Assembly (NCBI RefSeq): GCF_023856365.1
Contig: NC_064539.1
Span: 20,835,019-20,899,018 of the forward strand
DNA from: Brienomyrus brachyistius
Lineage: Eukaryota > Chordata > Actinopteri > Osteoglossiformes > Mormyridae
Direction of reading: 5' to 3'
DNA length: 64,000 nucleotides
Shown here: piece by piece, positions 1 to 9,814 of the stretch
Position numbering within the stretch: the stretch's first letter is position 1
Layout of the letters: every line of letters starts with the position of its first letter
The notes under the pieces: generated by a model
The model's input: only the letters and a program-made list of their open reading frames with translations
Databases searched by the model: none
Told to the model about the DNA's origin: nothing
Program-made: the position numbers and the translations under genes

Positions 1-831
1 CAGGCCTAGAGCTCCACCTTGAGGGAGAGGGCCAACTCAGCGAGTTATGAGTCCCCTCTGGGGTCTAGGGGTAGGGAACACACTTTCACTGACTGGGGCA
101 TGATCACACATTTCATTCAGTATCATAAACTTAATTCATGGCAAATAAATTATTTCTTATATATTTGTTTTGGCATTACACTCACATTTATTTTAATGTG
201 CTTTGTAAATATGTCAGATTTATGTTAAGTTGTAATTTGACATCAAAGTATAGATATTGCAGAATGCAGTTTGGAGCACTTGCAGAAACATTATACAAGT
301 ACACAGTAAGCAATGGTGCCAGTTTGTTTTGATCCCAGATTTGATCTGATCACCAAAGTCTTGGCTACGTGTGCGGCTGTTTAGAATGTGAATGGCGATC
401 TTCAAGTGAGGGCGGCACTACACGCCCCCAATGCAGGTAAAACAAAGTAAGGTTACATGGTTTGCTTTACTTTTTTTGCCGTTTTAACCTAAATTTTAAA
501 ACTTTAATACTTCCGACAATGGACGTTTTGAAAAGAAGACACATTACAGATTTAGCCAGCGTTTTTCATGTTTCTACAATTATATTTCAGGGAGTTATGA
601 ACTTAAATACACGACAAAGATCCGCAGCATCGCCGAGGGTGCCGTCAACCCCAGAGGTTAATGGCGGCCTACTTACTCCTCGCTGGTGGGTGATGAGGGA
701 ATACCAGCAGTAAAGATTGCCTTGGGCTCTACTTGGGCTTCAATCAGCAATGGCCTGCCTGTTAGTTCAGGAGTGACAAAGACAGGGGTCTTCACCAGAC
801 CAGCTGCTGTACCCCTTTTCTTTGTGAGCAG
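1..831 (+). other. gfra2: gfra2 intron, 3' part
   Basis: Non-coding sequence upstream of the first recognisable exon. It ends in a pyrimidine-rich acceptor (ccccttttctttgtgagcag). No further GFRA exon was seen: the expected cysteine-rich peptide that precedes SRLADF in the family is absent here, so the previous exon lies outside the window. Small open frames in this stretch have no recognisable product. Confidence 0.7.
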
Positions 832-941
832 GTCGCGTCTGGCCGATTTTCACATGAACTGCGAGACGACGGTGCACTCCATCACCAGCTGCCCCAACGA
901 CAACTACCAGGCCTGTCTGGCCTCCTACACCGGCTTGATCG
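832..941 (+). CDS. gfra2: GDNF family receptor alpha-2, internal exon (domain 3, first part)
   Basis: This 110-nt exon encodes SRLADFHMNC, then TSCPNDNYQACL, then SYTGLIG. SRLADF followed by spaced cysteines is the start of the third cysteine-rich domain of GFR-alpha receptors, GPI-anchored co-receptors that bind GDNF-family ligands and signal with RET or NCAM at the cell surface. The NYQACL segment resembles GFRA2 more than GFRA1 or GFRA3 (from memory of the family). The acceptor AG is at 830-831 and the donor gtaagt at 942. The first base completes a codon begun in an upstream exon, and the last base begins the glycine codon finished at 1214. Exon size and phase fit the family. The assignment to the GFRA family is very secure; the choice of GFRA2 over GFRA4-like paralogues is strong but not proven, and which teleost duplicate (a or b) cannot be told. 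Confidence 0.93.
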
Positions 942-1213
942 GTAAGTCCGACTCATTATACCAGCATTTCTCGAAACCCTGTGGTCTTATGGACGCGTCA
1001 GAGCTCCCCTGCGATTGCTGATTCATACCGTATTCCGTAACACCTGCCTCTCTTTGCACGCCCAATCCGCCGCTCGATAGTTTGTAGCATGTGCCGCAGA
1101 GCGCCGGAAACTTCCTAAGTACTTCCTGGTATAGAGGCATCCCTAGACGCATGGGGTGTCACGCGTGTGACGCCCATCTGGTCTGGGGTGGGGGCCGGGG
1201 GGGGACTCTGCAG

Positions 1214-1354
1214 GAACGGACATGACGCCAAACTACATGGATGCCAGCCACAGCAACTTTACCATCTCACCGTGGTGCACGTGCCGGGGCAGCGGGAACC
1301 AGGACGAGGAGTGCTCCGCCTTCCTCAGGGACTTCCGGGACAACGTCTGCCTGA
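1214..1354 (+). CDS. gfra2: GDNF family receptor alpha-2, internal exon (domain 3, second part)
   Basis: This 141-nt exon continues the receptor with TDMTPNYMDAS, SNFTISPWCTCRGSGN and EECSAFLRDF, then NVCL. DMTPNY, SPWCxCRGSGN and FLRDF are the signatures that point to GFRA2 among the GFR-alpha paralogues. Five cysteines lie in the usual domain-3 spacing. NFT is a potential N-glycosylation site. The acceptor ctctgcag ends at 1213 and the donor gtaagt starts at 1355. The preceding intron is short (272 bp). The final base joins AG of the next exon to make a lysine codon, giving CLKNAIQAF across the junction, which is the conserved family sequence and confirms the splice phase. Confidence 0.94.
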
Positions 1355-1712
1355 GTAAGTATGTCACCTTTCTGGGTACTGCACTGTGCATGACCACCCC
1401 CCCTAAGGAAGGGATGAGTCTCAGCCTTAAAGTATACTGCTTTAGTCTTCTCATCTCTTATTTCTGGGATGGGGGGTCTAAATAAAATAACCTTTCTAAG
1501 CTAAATTTGATTAATCGGCCACATAAAACGTTGCACCTTCGTGGTCCGTAAGGACTCATATTCTTAGGCAAATTGTTGACATTTTCAAAAGATCTGTATC
1601 AAAGTTTTGTACTTTCGATTTTCCCCCTGATGTTATTTACTCTATGGTGCCCGAACGTGAACTGGGAGCAGTGCTGGGGATGTCGGAAAAGCGATCCACT
1701 ACAGACAGAGGT

Positions 1713-1797
1713 GGAAAGTTCCGGAAAGTACAAATCCAGACCGAGGTTTTGTTTCAACCAACCAGTCCGGCTTGTACTTTGTAGACCTGAACTTTCC
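1713..1797. repeat. Imperfect inverted repeat
   Basis: ggaaagttc and aaagtacaa at 1713-1733 are answered by ttgtacttt and gaactttcc at 1772-1797. The stem is interrupted by small loops. It could be a short MITE-like relic or a chance hairpin. Confidence 0.5.
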
Positions 1798-1976
1798 ATC
1801 GCTGTCTTTAACAGAAGGCTTTTGTGAGTGAGTTACCCAGCACTGACTGGGAATATATGTATAATAAATAGGTCTGTGATTTTGGCTGGTCTGGGGCATG
1901 TTCCGACAGATGCAGGCAGCACAGTAAGTTTATACCGTCATCACAGCTGTTGCAGTTTATATAAGTCCCTTTAAGG

Positions 1977-2317
1977 CAGTGATTCCCAACCGGGGGTACG
2001 CGTACCCCTAGTGGTACGCGAGCACATTACAGGGGGTACGTGGAAAAAAAATTTATATTTAATTTCCCTGATGATGGGTAAATATTATCAGCCATTCCAT
2101 TAGCTGTGCCCTGGTATAGAAAGAAAATCTATCTGGGATGTGTTGCTTAATGAATTAAATGTTCAAGTTATGGAGATTTAATAAAATGTTTTAAATTTGA
2201 TAATCAGTTGTACGTTCTACTTTTATTGAATCATCAACACATTTGACAAAGGGGGTACTTGTGGTATGAGAAAATCTCTCAGGGGGTACACAATTCAAAA
2301 AAGGTTGGGAAACACTG
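1977..2317. mobile_element. hAT-type MITE with perfect 8-bp target duplication
   Basis: This 341-bp non-coding element is bounded by CAGTGATTCCCAACC on the left and GGTTGGGAAACACTG on the right (one mismatch between termini). Next inside the termini come matching gggggtac and gtaccccc blocks. It is flanked by an exact 8-bp duplication, ctttaagg, at 1969-1976 and 2318-2325. An 8-bp duplication and CA(G)TG-type ends are typical of hAT transposons. It has no transposase, so it must have been moved by another element. Confidence 0.9.
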
Positions 2318-2942
2318 CTTTAAGGAATGAGTAAGTTATAACACACTTGATGCTCTGTGTCATCCGACGATAATGGAAATTAGGGGCTATGAATGTTTAT
2401 GAAGCTTGTTTGCTGTAGTTATGAATATTAATGGCCCTGCATCAAAAGTGTCTCAAAAGGACTGACATCAGCGGATGATTCAGTTTGGTATTTAATTGCC
2501 GCTGTGCTAAATTGCTACTTTTGGCCATTTCTCATAACAAAGACACAGTGATTAAATTATGTAATTACAAATGCAATATTGCTGCATTCCTCAAACTCTG
2601 AAACAAGTGTCCTGTGACCTCGGTGAGAGGGCATTTCAGTCCGGATTTGCACAGAGGACCTCATGCGTGCAAAGTTTTTTTTAAAGAAAGGAATGGAGCA
2701 ATGATACCTATGTGTCATGTATGTGGTACGGAGAGGTGTAATGCAGACGCCGCCTTTGGAGCACCTAGCCAGCTAACCAGACATCCTGTGAAAAATACAC
2801 TCACAGCACTGTTAGCAGATGTCAAACCGAAGCATTACACCAACTCTGTATGTTCCCTTATTCTCCATCCTCCAGGAGCATTGAGGAGGATAGAGAGAAG
2901 CTTTGTTTCCTGTTTTTTTATTGGTTTGTTTTTTAATTACTT

Positions 2943-2961
2943 GGGGGGGGGGGGGGGGGGG
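2943..2961 (+). repeat. Poly-G run, 19 bp
   Basis: Uninterrupted G homopolymer in the intron, 70 bp from a second, longer one. Confidence 0.95.
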
Positions 2962-3030
2962 ACTTTAGTAGTTTGTTATAATGCGAAAGAACAACATGAG
3001 CCGTAACAAACTGGAGCCAGCTGAGCGACC

Positions 3031-3053
3031 GGGGGGGGGGGGGGGGGGGGGGG
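3031..3053 (+). repeat. Poly-G run, 23 bp
   Basis: Uninterrupted G homopolymer. Together with the run at 2943 it could form G-quadruplex structure in the pre-mRNA. Confidence 0.95.
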
Positions 3054-3920
3054 CGCTGACTGCTCACACGCAGGATGTCCCAATGTGCCAGCTGCTTGTA
3101 TTCACATTATTTTTTTTTTGAGAGCTACAATGTTCATTTTACAGATTTGCTTTCATTGACATCAGTTGCAATTCACAGTTTTATACAACCGATAATGGGG
3201 TCTGAACTCGCACGGTTACAATCCTTCTGCCGGCAGTCCTCCGCGCGTGTACTACGAACATTCCGGCTTTAGGCCTTTTTCACAGTGTCACACTTTTTTT
3301 TAATTTATTTTTTTAACAAAATTCTTCATTTTGAACTTTTCCTTATTGGCTTAATATATCTCTGTGGCTGGGAGAATGATAAAAAAAGTAACACGACATG
3401 TATAAATTATAAAATAGTGAGATGTAAATGTTTATGCATGGGTTAGTGCACGACAAGCTTTGCATTTTATGCTTTTAAAGACATGACTGGGGAGGTAGAG
3501 AACAAGCCGACATGCAGTGCATTTAAAAACGTGTAACGCGCAGCTTGGAGTGCATCAACCCGCTTGTGCCACAGTTACAATACATTTGGCTTTACACATT
3601 TGTACCTAAAGACATTATTTCCACATTTATGAGCTTAAAACATATTCATTAATAGAACTGCTTTCTCCTAGCTAATGATTAAACATTTCTGTGTCATTTC
3701 TGTTCATTTTAAATTGTGTCCCACAGCTGACATTTGAAACAGCATTGGTTAGAGTTATGGGTTATAATCGTGCATTGATTTAATACCTGACTGACACTAT
3801 GTGTGCAGTTAAAGAAAATTAATCAACATCCTTCTGACCAATCAGATTTAAGAATTCAACAATGCTGTGGTAATAAATTAAAATGTTATAGACATTAAAC
3901 ACCTAAGTGATGCCCAGTAA

Positions 3921-4424
3921 TACACTCACTGGCCGCTTTGTTAAGCCCTCTTCGCTGAGACCTGTTTTTGCCTCTATTTCTGCTTTAGGGGTAGAGCTGT
4001 ATGTTCACAGAGAGCCTTTCTGTACATCACTGTTGTACTGAGCTGTTATTTTTGCCCTTGTGGCCTTTTAGCTTTAATGAATCTAGCCAATCTCCTCTGA
4101 TCTCTCTCATTAACCAGGTGTTTTCATGCACAGACCAGCCGCTAACTGGATGTTTTGGGTTTATTGCGTTATTCTTTGCAGACACTGTAGTAAAAACGTG
4201 TGAAAATTCCTGAATGGTGCCTGCGATCCTAAATCCACAAAGTCTAGCACCAACAATCACACCCGCATTTAAAATATGCATCTCCTCCAGCGCTTAGCCA
4301 AACAGTAGATAAACCACTTGACCCTGTATCTCAGTTGCAGTCATACAGTATGATTCACTGTTTGCGGAAGCAGGCCAATCCCATTAACAAGCTGGTCAAC
4401 CTAATGAACTGACCACAGAGTGTA
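3921..4424 (-). mobile_element. Tc1-like transposon relic, internally deleted
   Basis: The left end reads tacactcactggccgctttg and the right end, reversed, reads tatacactctgtggtcagtt. These diverged terminal repeats are flanked by TA on both sides, as expected for Tc1/mariner. Read on the minus strand, positions about 4281-4027 give VIVGARLCGFRIAGTIQ, which resembles the N-terminal DNA-binding part (VVGAR...G.S...T) of Tc1 transposases. At about 0.5 kb it is far shorter than an intact 1.3-1.6 kb element, and the catalytic DDE part is missing, so it is inactive. Confidence 0.72.
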
Positions 4425-5145
4425 TAAGAAGGACACAAGTTAAAATAAAAACTTTTCAATCGGATGTCAGCACACGATACTATATCTATCAGAAGCCTTT
4501 ATTCCAGGAGTGTTCTTAAATCTCTCCACCTCATCTCCCTAACAGCAGAGTAGTTACCTTGAGATCATAATTATGATCTTTATCATGAAAAAGGAATGTA
4601 AAACCCTATAACCTGTAAAAGCAGCAGCTTGGTCAGTAATTAAGGAATTCGGTTCCGTGTCAAGGGTCCCATCACAAGCGTCCATCCACATAAGGTGATA
4701 AAACGTAAGTGATTGCAAGAGATCCAACCAGTGCCAGTTACAGCCTGACTGATGACTAGGAGAACTACTCAAAGCATGATTTTAGGTTTGCCGGTATGTT
4801 TGCTTTCAGTGACCCAAGCAAGGCAACATAATTGGTCAAGGGATCTAAGCCCGCTGAGCTGCAGACGCAAGTTCACAGCTGGGGGAGTCAATTTAGTCCT
4901 TCCTGTGTAACAAATTCGTTGTGCAGAAATGAAACTCCACCTCTCTGGACACTTCAGGTAAGTAACTGGTCTGGCAGCCAGGGGCTGAACTTGTGATGCC
5001 AAAATGAGGAAACTCTTGAGGTAAAGGTCCATGTCCAGGCTTCTGCTTTGCTTCTAAGGCTCCTGCTCCTACACAGGATGCTCCTCTACATCCTCTGCGG
5101 CACAACCAGCGCCTCACCCTGCTCTCTTTCTGTCCTCCTGCATAG

Positions 5146-5321
5146 AGAACGCCATTCAGGCCTTTGAGTATGGTCCAGACCCCGGCATGCACCCCGTCCC
5201 CCAGCCGGTGACCCCCTCATCCAAGACGTATGTAGGCCCGATGAGCATCTCTACAGAAACTGCCCCACCTGCCAGGCCGGAGACAGACGCCTGCATCTTC
5301 TCAGAGTGTGCTAGCCTGGAG
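5146..5321 (+). CDS. gfra2: GDNF family receptor alpha-2, internal exon (end of domain 3 and linker)
   Basis: This 176-nt exon begins with [13 protein letters not shown] (K shared with the previous exon), matching the conserved CL(K/R)NAIQAFGNG segment that ends domain 3. A low-complexity Pro/Thr/Ser linker follows, then [12 protein letters not shown], which aligns with the CxSVQ/CANLQ end of the equivalent mammalian exon. The acceptor tgcatag ends at 5145 and the donor gtatgc starts at 5322. The exon ends in phase 0. Two features are odd: GNG is replaced by EYG, which removes the glycosylation site common in mammals, and the linker end carries two cysteines (C-IFSE-C) rather than one. Confidence 0.9.
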
Positions 5322-5377
5322 GTATGCGTCTGTCAGCCGTGGCATTTCTGTCCTGATATTACAGTACATATATATAG

Positions 5378-5521
5378 CTTTTACTCCCAGTCTTGTGCAC
5401 TAAGCTGTCTGGGGTATGCTCCAGGTCTCCCTACAACCCTGACCAGGATAAGTGGTTGCATGATGGATGGATGGATGGATGGATGGATGGATGGATGGAT
5501 GGATGGATGGATGGATGGATG
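5378..5521 (+). mobile_element. SINE tail fragment with (TGGA)n
   Basis: Degenerate 3' part of the tRNA-headed SINE found elsewhere in the window (ctgtctggggtatgctccagg ... aggataagtggtt). It ends in about 15 copies of TGGA at 5460-5521. It begins only about 60 bp after the exon donor. Confidence 0.7.
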
Positions 5522-5540
5522 GTTAGCCACCTTATCGAAA

Positions 5541-6796
5541 GAATGAATGTCACATTTATATAGCGCTTTTGAAGACACCTGAAGCACTTTACAGAACCAA
5601 TGGGGAGCCACATCGACCACAATCAATGTGTAGCCCCCACCTGAATGAAAGAGACGGCAGCCATTCTGCACCAGTATGCTCACCACACCATAGATAAGGT
5701 AGTGATGGGGCAGTTAGATATAGGGAATGATTAAGAGGTCAGATTTGAAAGGGCAACAGTGGGCAATTTTAGCCAGGACATCGGGCAATCACCCTCACCC
5801 TTTAGAAAGATGGCCAGGGATCTTTTTTGACCCCCGAAAGTCACTACCTCAATTTTATGTGTCATCCGAAGAGCAGAACCATTTTCACAGCACAGTGTCC
5901 CTCCCCATCACTGCACTGGAACATTACAATCCACACAGACCACCAGATGGGCTCCCCTGTTGGCCACAGTGTCCCCGTCACTGCACTGGAACATTACGAT
6001 CCACACAGACCACCAGATGGGCTCCCCTGTTGGCCATAGTGTCCCCGTCACTGCACTGGGACATTTCGATCCACACAGACCACCAGATGGGCTCTCCCAT
6101 TGGTCACAGTGTCCCCATCACTGCACTGGGACATTACGATCCACACAGACCATCGGATGAGCTCCCCTGTTGGCCACAGTGTCCCCGTCACTGCACTGGA
6201 ACATTACGATCCACACAGATCACCGGATTGGATCCCTTGTTGGCCACAGTGTCCCCGTCACTCCACTGGGACATTTCGATCCACACAGATCACCGGATTG
6301 GATCCCTTGTTGGCCACAGTGTCCCCGTCACTGCACTGGGACATTACGATCCCCACAGATCACCGGATGGGCTCCCCTGTTGGCCACAGCGTCCCCGTCA
6401 CTGCACTGGAACATTACGATCCCCACAGACCACCGAATGGGCTCCCCTGTTGGCCACAGCGTCCCCGTCACTCCACTGGGACATTTCGATCCACACAGAT
6501 CACCGGATTGGATCCCTTGTTGGCCACAGTGTCCCCGTCACTGCACTGGAACATTACGATCCCCACAGACCACCGGATGGGCTCCCCTGTTGGCCACAGC
6601 GTCCCCGTCACTGCACTCTAACATTACGATCCACACAGATCATAGGATGGACTGACCTATTAGATACACCAACACCTCTTCCAGCAGCAACACAGCTTTC
6701 CTAGTTGGTCTCCCATCCAAGTACCAGTCAGACCCAAACTTGCTTAGCTTCCGATGGATTACTTAATCTGAACTGCAGGTGGTATGGCTGTGATTG
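5541..6796 (-). mobile_element. 5S rRNA-headed SINE (SINE3/DeuSINE type) with internal tandem growth
   Basis: Read on the minus strand, the 5' head at about 6796-6690 matches 5S rRNA: it keeps GGTGGTATGG near the end, gaagctaagcaagtttgggt, and acttggatgggagacc. The body follows, then a tail at 5690-5541 containing actggtgcagaatggctgcc, ttcaggtgggggctacacat and aaagcgctatataaatgt, ending in ATTC repeats. This layout is that of teleost SINE3-like elements (class named from memory). The body contains about ten extra copies of a 70-bp segment. A second copy of the family, with one copy of that segment, is at 49463-50022. Confidence 0.82.
5891..6655 (-). repeat. Minisatellite, 70-bp unit, about 10-11 copies, inside the 5S-headed SINE
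   Basis: The landmark caccagatgggctcccctgt recurs with exact 70-bp spacing from 5941 (5941, 6011, 6081 and on to 6641, with variants). Units fall into types, for example a gatcccttgttgg type at 6221, 6291 and 6501, which suggests block duplications. Because 70 is not a multiple of 3, the forward frames pass through all phases. Open frames of up to 325 codons here are repeat artefacts, not genes. Confidence 0.95.
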
Positions 6797-7560
6797 TACT
6801 GTAAATTAGGTGGTAATTAAACTATGTTCAAAACTCTCCAAACTTCCATATTCAAGCATTGTAACTCCCTACCCTTTGCACTTCAAGCCAGATGTATCCC
6901 CCCTCCCCTCTTTGCACGTTTTGTGGCACGGCGCAGCTCACTCAGAGGAAACCTCAGACGAGGGACAGTACCAACAGCAAGAGACGATAGTCATTATGCC
7001 AGAATGCAGTCTGCCCCAAGCAGGGTCACCCTGCCCTTCCCGTCACAGGGGAACCGTGTCTTGTCAGTGGGATTGTAATGCACTTATATACAGATTGACT
7101 GCATTTGCTGCAGGAAGGGGCACTGCAGTTTGAGAAGAGGGGCTGGCACAGCATCAATCACCTCGCAAATAATCTTTGCAATTTTTGGTGAGATGATAAA
7201 AAAATAGGAGCGCAAGAGTTTCTCTAAGATGGACGGAATGTTAAATAGCTACGCCATCTACTGACCCCCAGCGTCTGTCAGAATGCAAGCCTCCAAGCAC
7301 AGGGAGCAGGGCTATGATCCACTATTATATTTACAAAGCCATTTTTTGTTAGTGTGTAAATAAATAAATAGATGCAGCATTTGAAAATTTCCAAGGGCAC
7401 TAATAGAGAAATATTGTATTACGGGCTAACAGCAGCCTAGGCCCACTACCAAAGACTTATTATTAGTCTCCAGACACCGTGATAAATGGTGGCTTCTCCC
7501 CATCCACGCCCAGACAAGCAATCAAAGGCTGAGAGATGGGACCGCACTGCAACTCCCCGC

Positions 7561-7582
7561 CCCCCCCCCCCCCCCCCCCCCC
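7561..7582 (+). repeat. Poly-C run, 22 bp
   Basis: Uninterrupted C homopolymer; G-rich on the opposite strand. Confidence 0.95.
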
Positions 7583-7670
7583 AAGAAAATTCCGGCTTTA
7601 ATTTGCAGTGAGCAGCACAAGTATTTCAGTGGTACGTGGCATCAATCACCTGGCTGGAAGGTGCCCTGCC

Positions 7671-8576
7671 TGTGCGGGCTGAGGGAGGAGGGGCCATGGG
7701 CCGTGAGCCGGCCTGCATGCGGCTCCAATCCCATCTCATAGTGGTGCGCCTGCATGCGGGCTGAGAGAGGAAGAGTAATGAACTGTGAGATGGCCTGCAT
7801 GCGGCTGTGATCCCATCTCATAGCGGTGCACCTGCATGCGAGCTGAGGGAGGAAGAGAAATGAACCGTGAGACAGCCTGCATGCGGCTGTGATCCCATCT
7901 CATAGCAGTGCACCTGCATGTGGGCTGAGAGAGGAAGAGTAATGAACCGTGAGATGGCCTGCATGCGGCTGTGATCCCATCTCATAGCGGTGCACCTGCA
8001 TGCGAGCTGAGGGAGGAAGAGCAATGAACCGTGAGACAGCCTGCATGCGGCTGTGATCCCATCTCATAGCAGTGCACCTGCATGTGGGCTGAGGGAGGAA
8101 GAGCAATGAACCGTGAGACAGCCTGCATGCGGCTGTGATCCCATCTCATAGCGGTGCACCTGCATGCGGACTGAGGGAGGAAAAGCGAGGGAGTGACAGA
8201 CAGGCTGAACGCAGCTGTGATCCCATCTCATAGCGGTCACCTGCATGCAGGCTGAAGGAGGAAGAGCGATGAACTGTGAGACAGCCTGCATGCGGCTGTG
8301 ATCTCATCTCATAGCGGTCACCTGCAAGCCTGCTGAAGGAAGTAGAGCGAGAGAGTGTGAGATGGCTTACATGCAACTGTGATCCCATCTCATAATGGTG
8401 TGCCTTCGTGCTGGATAAGGGAGGGAGAGCAAGGGAGCATGAGACAGCCTGCATGTGGCTGTGATTCCATCTCATAGTGGTGCGATTGCTGGCTGTCTGA
8501 GGGAAGAAGAGTCAGGGAGTCAGGGAGTGCGAGTCAGCCGGCACACAGTTGCAATCCCATCTCACAGCCGTGCGCT
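7671..8576. repeat. Minisatellite, 82-bp unit, about 11 copies
   Basis: Repeated unit containing gcctgcatgcggctgtgatc, ccatctcatagcggtgc, and gctgagggaggaagag. Landmarks such as aaccgtgagac recur about every 82 bp. Central units (7770-8180) are nearly identical; the outer ones, especially after 8290, are more diverged, as expected for an array homogenised in its middle. Four minus-strand open frames here exist only because the unit lacks stops. Confidence 0.95.
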
Positions 8577-8934
8577 ACAGTGTATTGCAGCCACGTGTCG
8601 GCCCTCTCACACTCCTCATTACTCTGCTCCTTCTGATAAATTCAATACTGCTGTACTGTCGTGAAACATCCTTAGAAATCCAGCAGGGGCTCATTGTCAG
8701 AACTGTCCTTGTTCTTTGAAACTGATCAAAAACAAACAAAAAAGTCCTTGTGATTTTATTCATTGCGCATCTCCTCCCAGTCAGCTTATTAGATGCACAA
8801 TATCAGACAATATTAGACAGTGTACAATATCAACAGTTTTAATTACAATCAGCTTTGGTAATGCCCTGGTCATTTTCTATTTTACTGGAATAACAAACAG
8901 CATAAGAAGTGCCTAATTAATTAGCAGTCGCCAC

Positions 8935-9040
8935 AATAAGTGGCATTCTGTAGTGCATGAGAACCCGACCCCAGGATTTGAACCCATAACCCTCCTGGTT
9001 TCATATCTGCTTCCTTAGACCACAGTGCCACCTGATGCTA
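8935..9040 (-). mobile_element. tRNA-derived SINE head fragment
   Basis: On the minus strand there is an A-box-like tggcactgtggtctaagg (9031-9014) and a B-box gggttcaaatcc (8985-8974) at tRNA spacing. No paired acceptor stem was found, so it is a SINE fragment and not a tRNA gene. Confidence 0.6.
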
Positions 9041-9814
9041 TGGACTCGTAATCACACCAATGGCAGCAGTAAACCGTGTAAAATAAAACACAATAGTTGC
9101 GCTTCCTTTGAAAAGAAGAGCTGATAGGCTCTGTGATATGCCAGTGTATTCTGCATATCCCATAACTTTGATCCCATTCACACGCGTCCTCAAACAAGTG
9201 TTAGTTTAGTCGTCATACTATCAATTGTTTATTTTTAAAAATTGAAAAAGACATTAATGGCCATGATGAATAGTATTCAATAGACTTTGAATTTTCCTTT
9301 AACTGCTGATGTGAATTGAATAATTTCTGTAGTCATACATTGGAATGAGAAAGGATCTTAAACTATGTGGAGTATGTAGAGATTCATGATTATCAACCGA
9401 GAAACCTGTATCTTATTAGAGGGATACGATCAAATGAAAGGCACTATTCAGTGTGTGTGAGGCTTTCAGTGAAGTGTGCTTACGCTGGGCTGGCTGGTAA
9501 TGGAATAGTGACATGAAGTCAGTTGGGCGGGCAGTGGTCACGCAAAGACTGGTCCTCGGACAGGCGCTGCTCCCTGGGGGCCCGGGAGCCTCTCCAGTAG
9601 GGGGGTGATGCTTAGATGATGGATGTAGTTTCCCCTGCATGTCCGCTGCTGACCAGAACCCGCTCATACACAGCTTGGGACCTGAAAGCTCTTTGGAAGA
9701 ATGGATGACAAACGCACATAAATAGCTAATGTCATGTGGCTTTGTGTGTTTGCTGTAGGCACAGTTAGGTTCACTTTGATTCATTCGAAACGTTGGTCTT
9801 TCCCACTTCCACAG

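Larger units (their letters stand above)
1355..5145 (+). other. gfra2: gfra2 intron (3.8 kb)
   Basis: Phase-1 intron between two verified exons. It holds a hAT-type MITE, an imperfect hairpin, two long G runs and a Tc1-like relic, listed separately. The rest is AT-rich DNA with no exon I can support. The acceptor is preceded by a clear pyrimidine tract (ctctctttctgtcctcctgc). Confidence 0.85.
5322..9814 (+). other. gfra2: gfra2 last intron (4.5 kb), repeat-dense
   Basis: Phase-0 intron. Roughly half is recognisable repeat: a SINE tail, a 5S-headed SINE with an internal 70-bp array, a C homopolymer, an 82-bp minisatellite and a tRNA-like fragment. The long open frames in the two arrays are caused by the repeats. 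I looked here for an exon carrying the usual LK...MC segment of the family and found none that keeps the frame. Confidence 0.85.

Noticed and set aside
5727..6704. 325-codon open frame and several overlapping ones
   Set aside because: They are made of the 70-bp minisatellite in a SINE; three frames cycle through the same repeated peptide (WPQCPRHCTGTLRSTQ-like), which is not a protein signature.
6690..6796. Functional 5S rRNA gene
   Set aside because: Only parts of 5S match, with many changes, and it is joined to a SINE body and tail.
7114..7187. Exon-like segment between ttgctgcag and gtgaga in the last gfra2 intron
   Set aside because: It reads on from the previous exon in phase 0 (EGALQFEKRG...), but at 74 nt it would shift the last exon and create an immediate stop, and it has no resemblance to the family.
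7818..8475. Minus-strand frames with a repeated MRWDHS...HAG peptide
   Set aside because: Products of the stop-free 82-bp repeat unit inside an intron.
8935..9040. tRNA gene
   Set aside because: Has A- and B-box-like motifs but no pairing acceptor stem; better explained as a SINE head.
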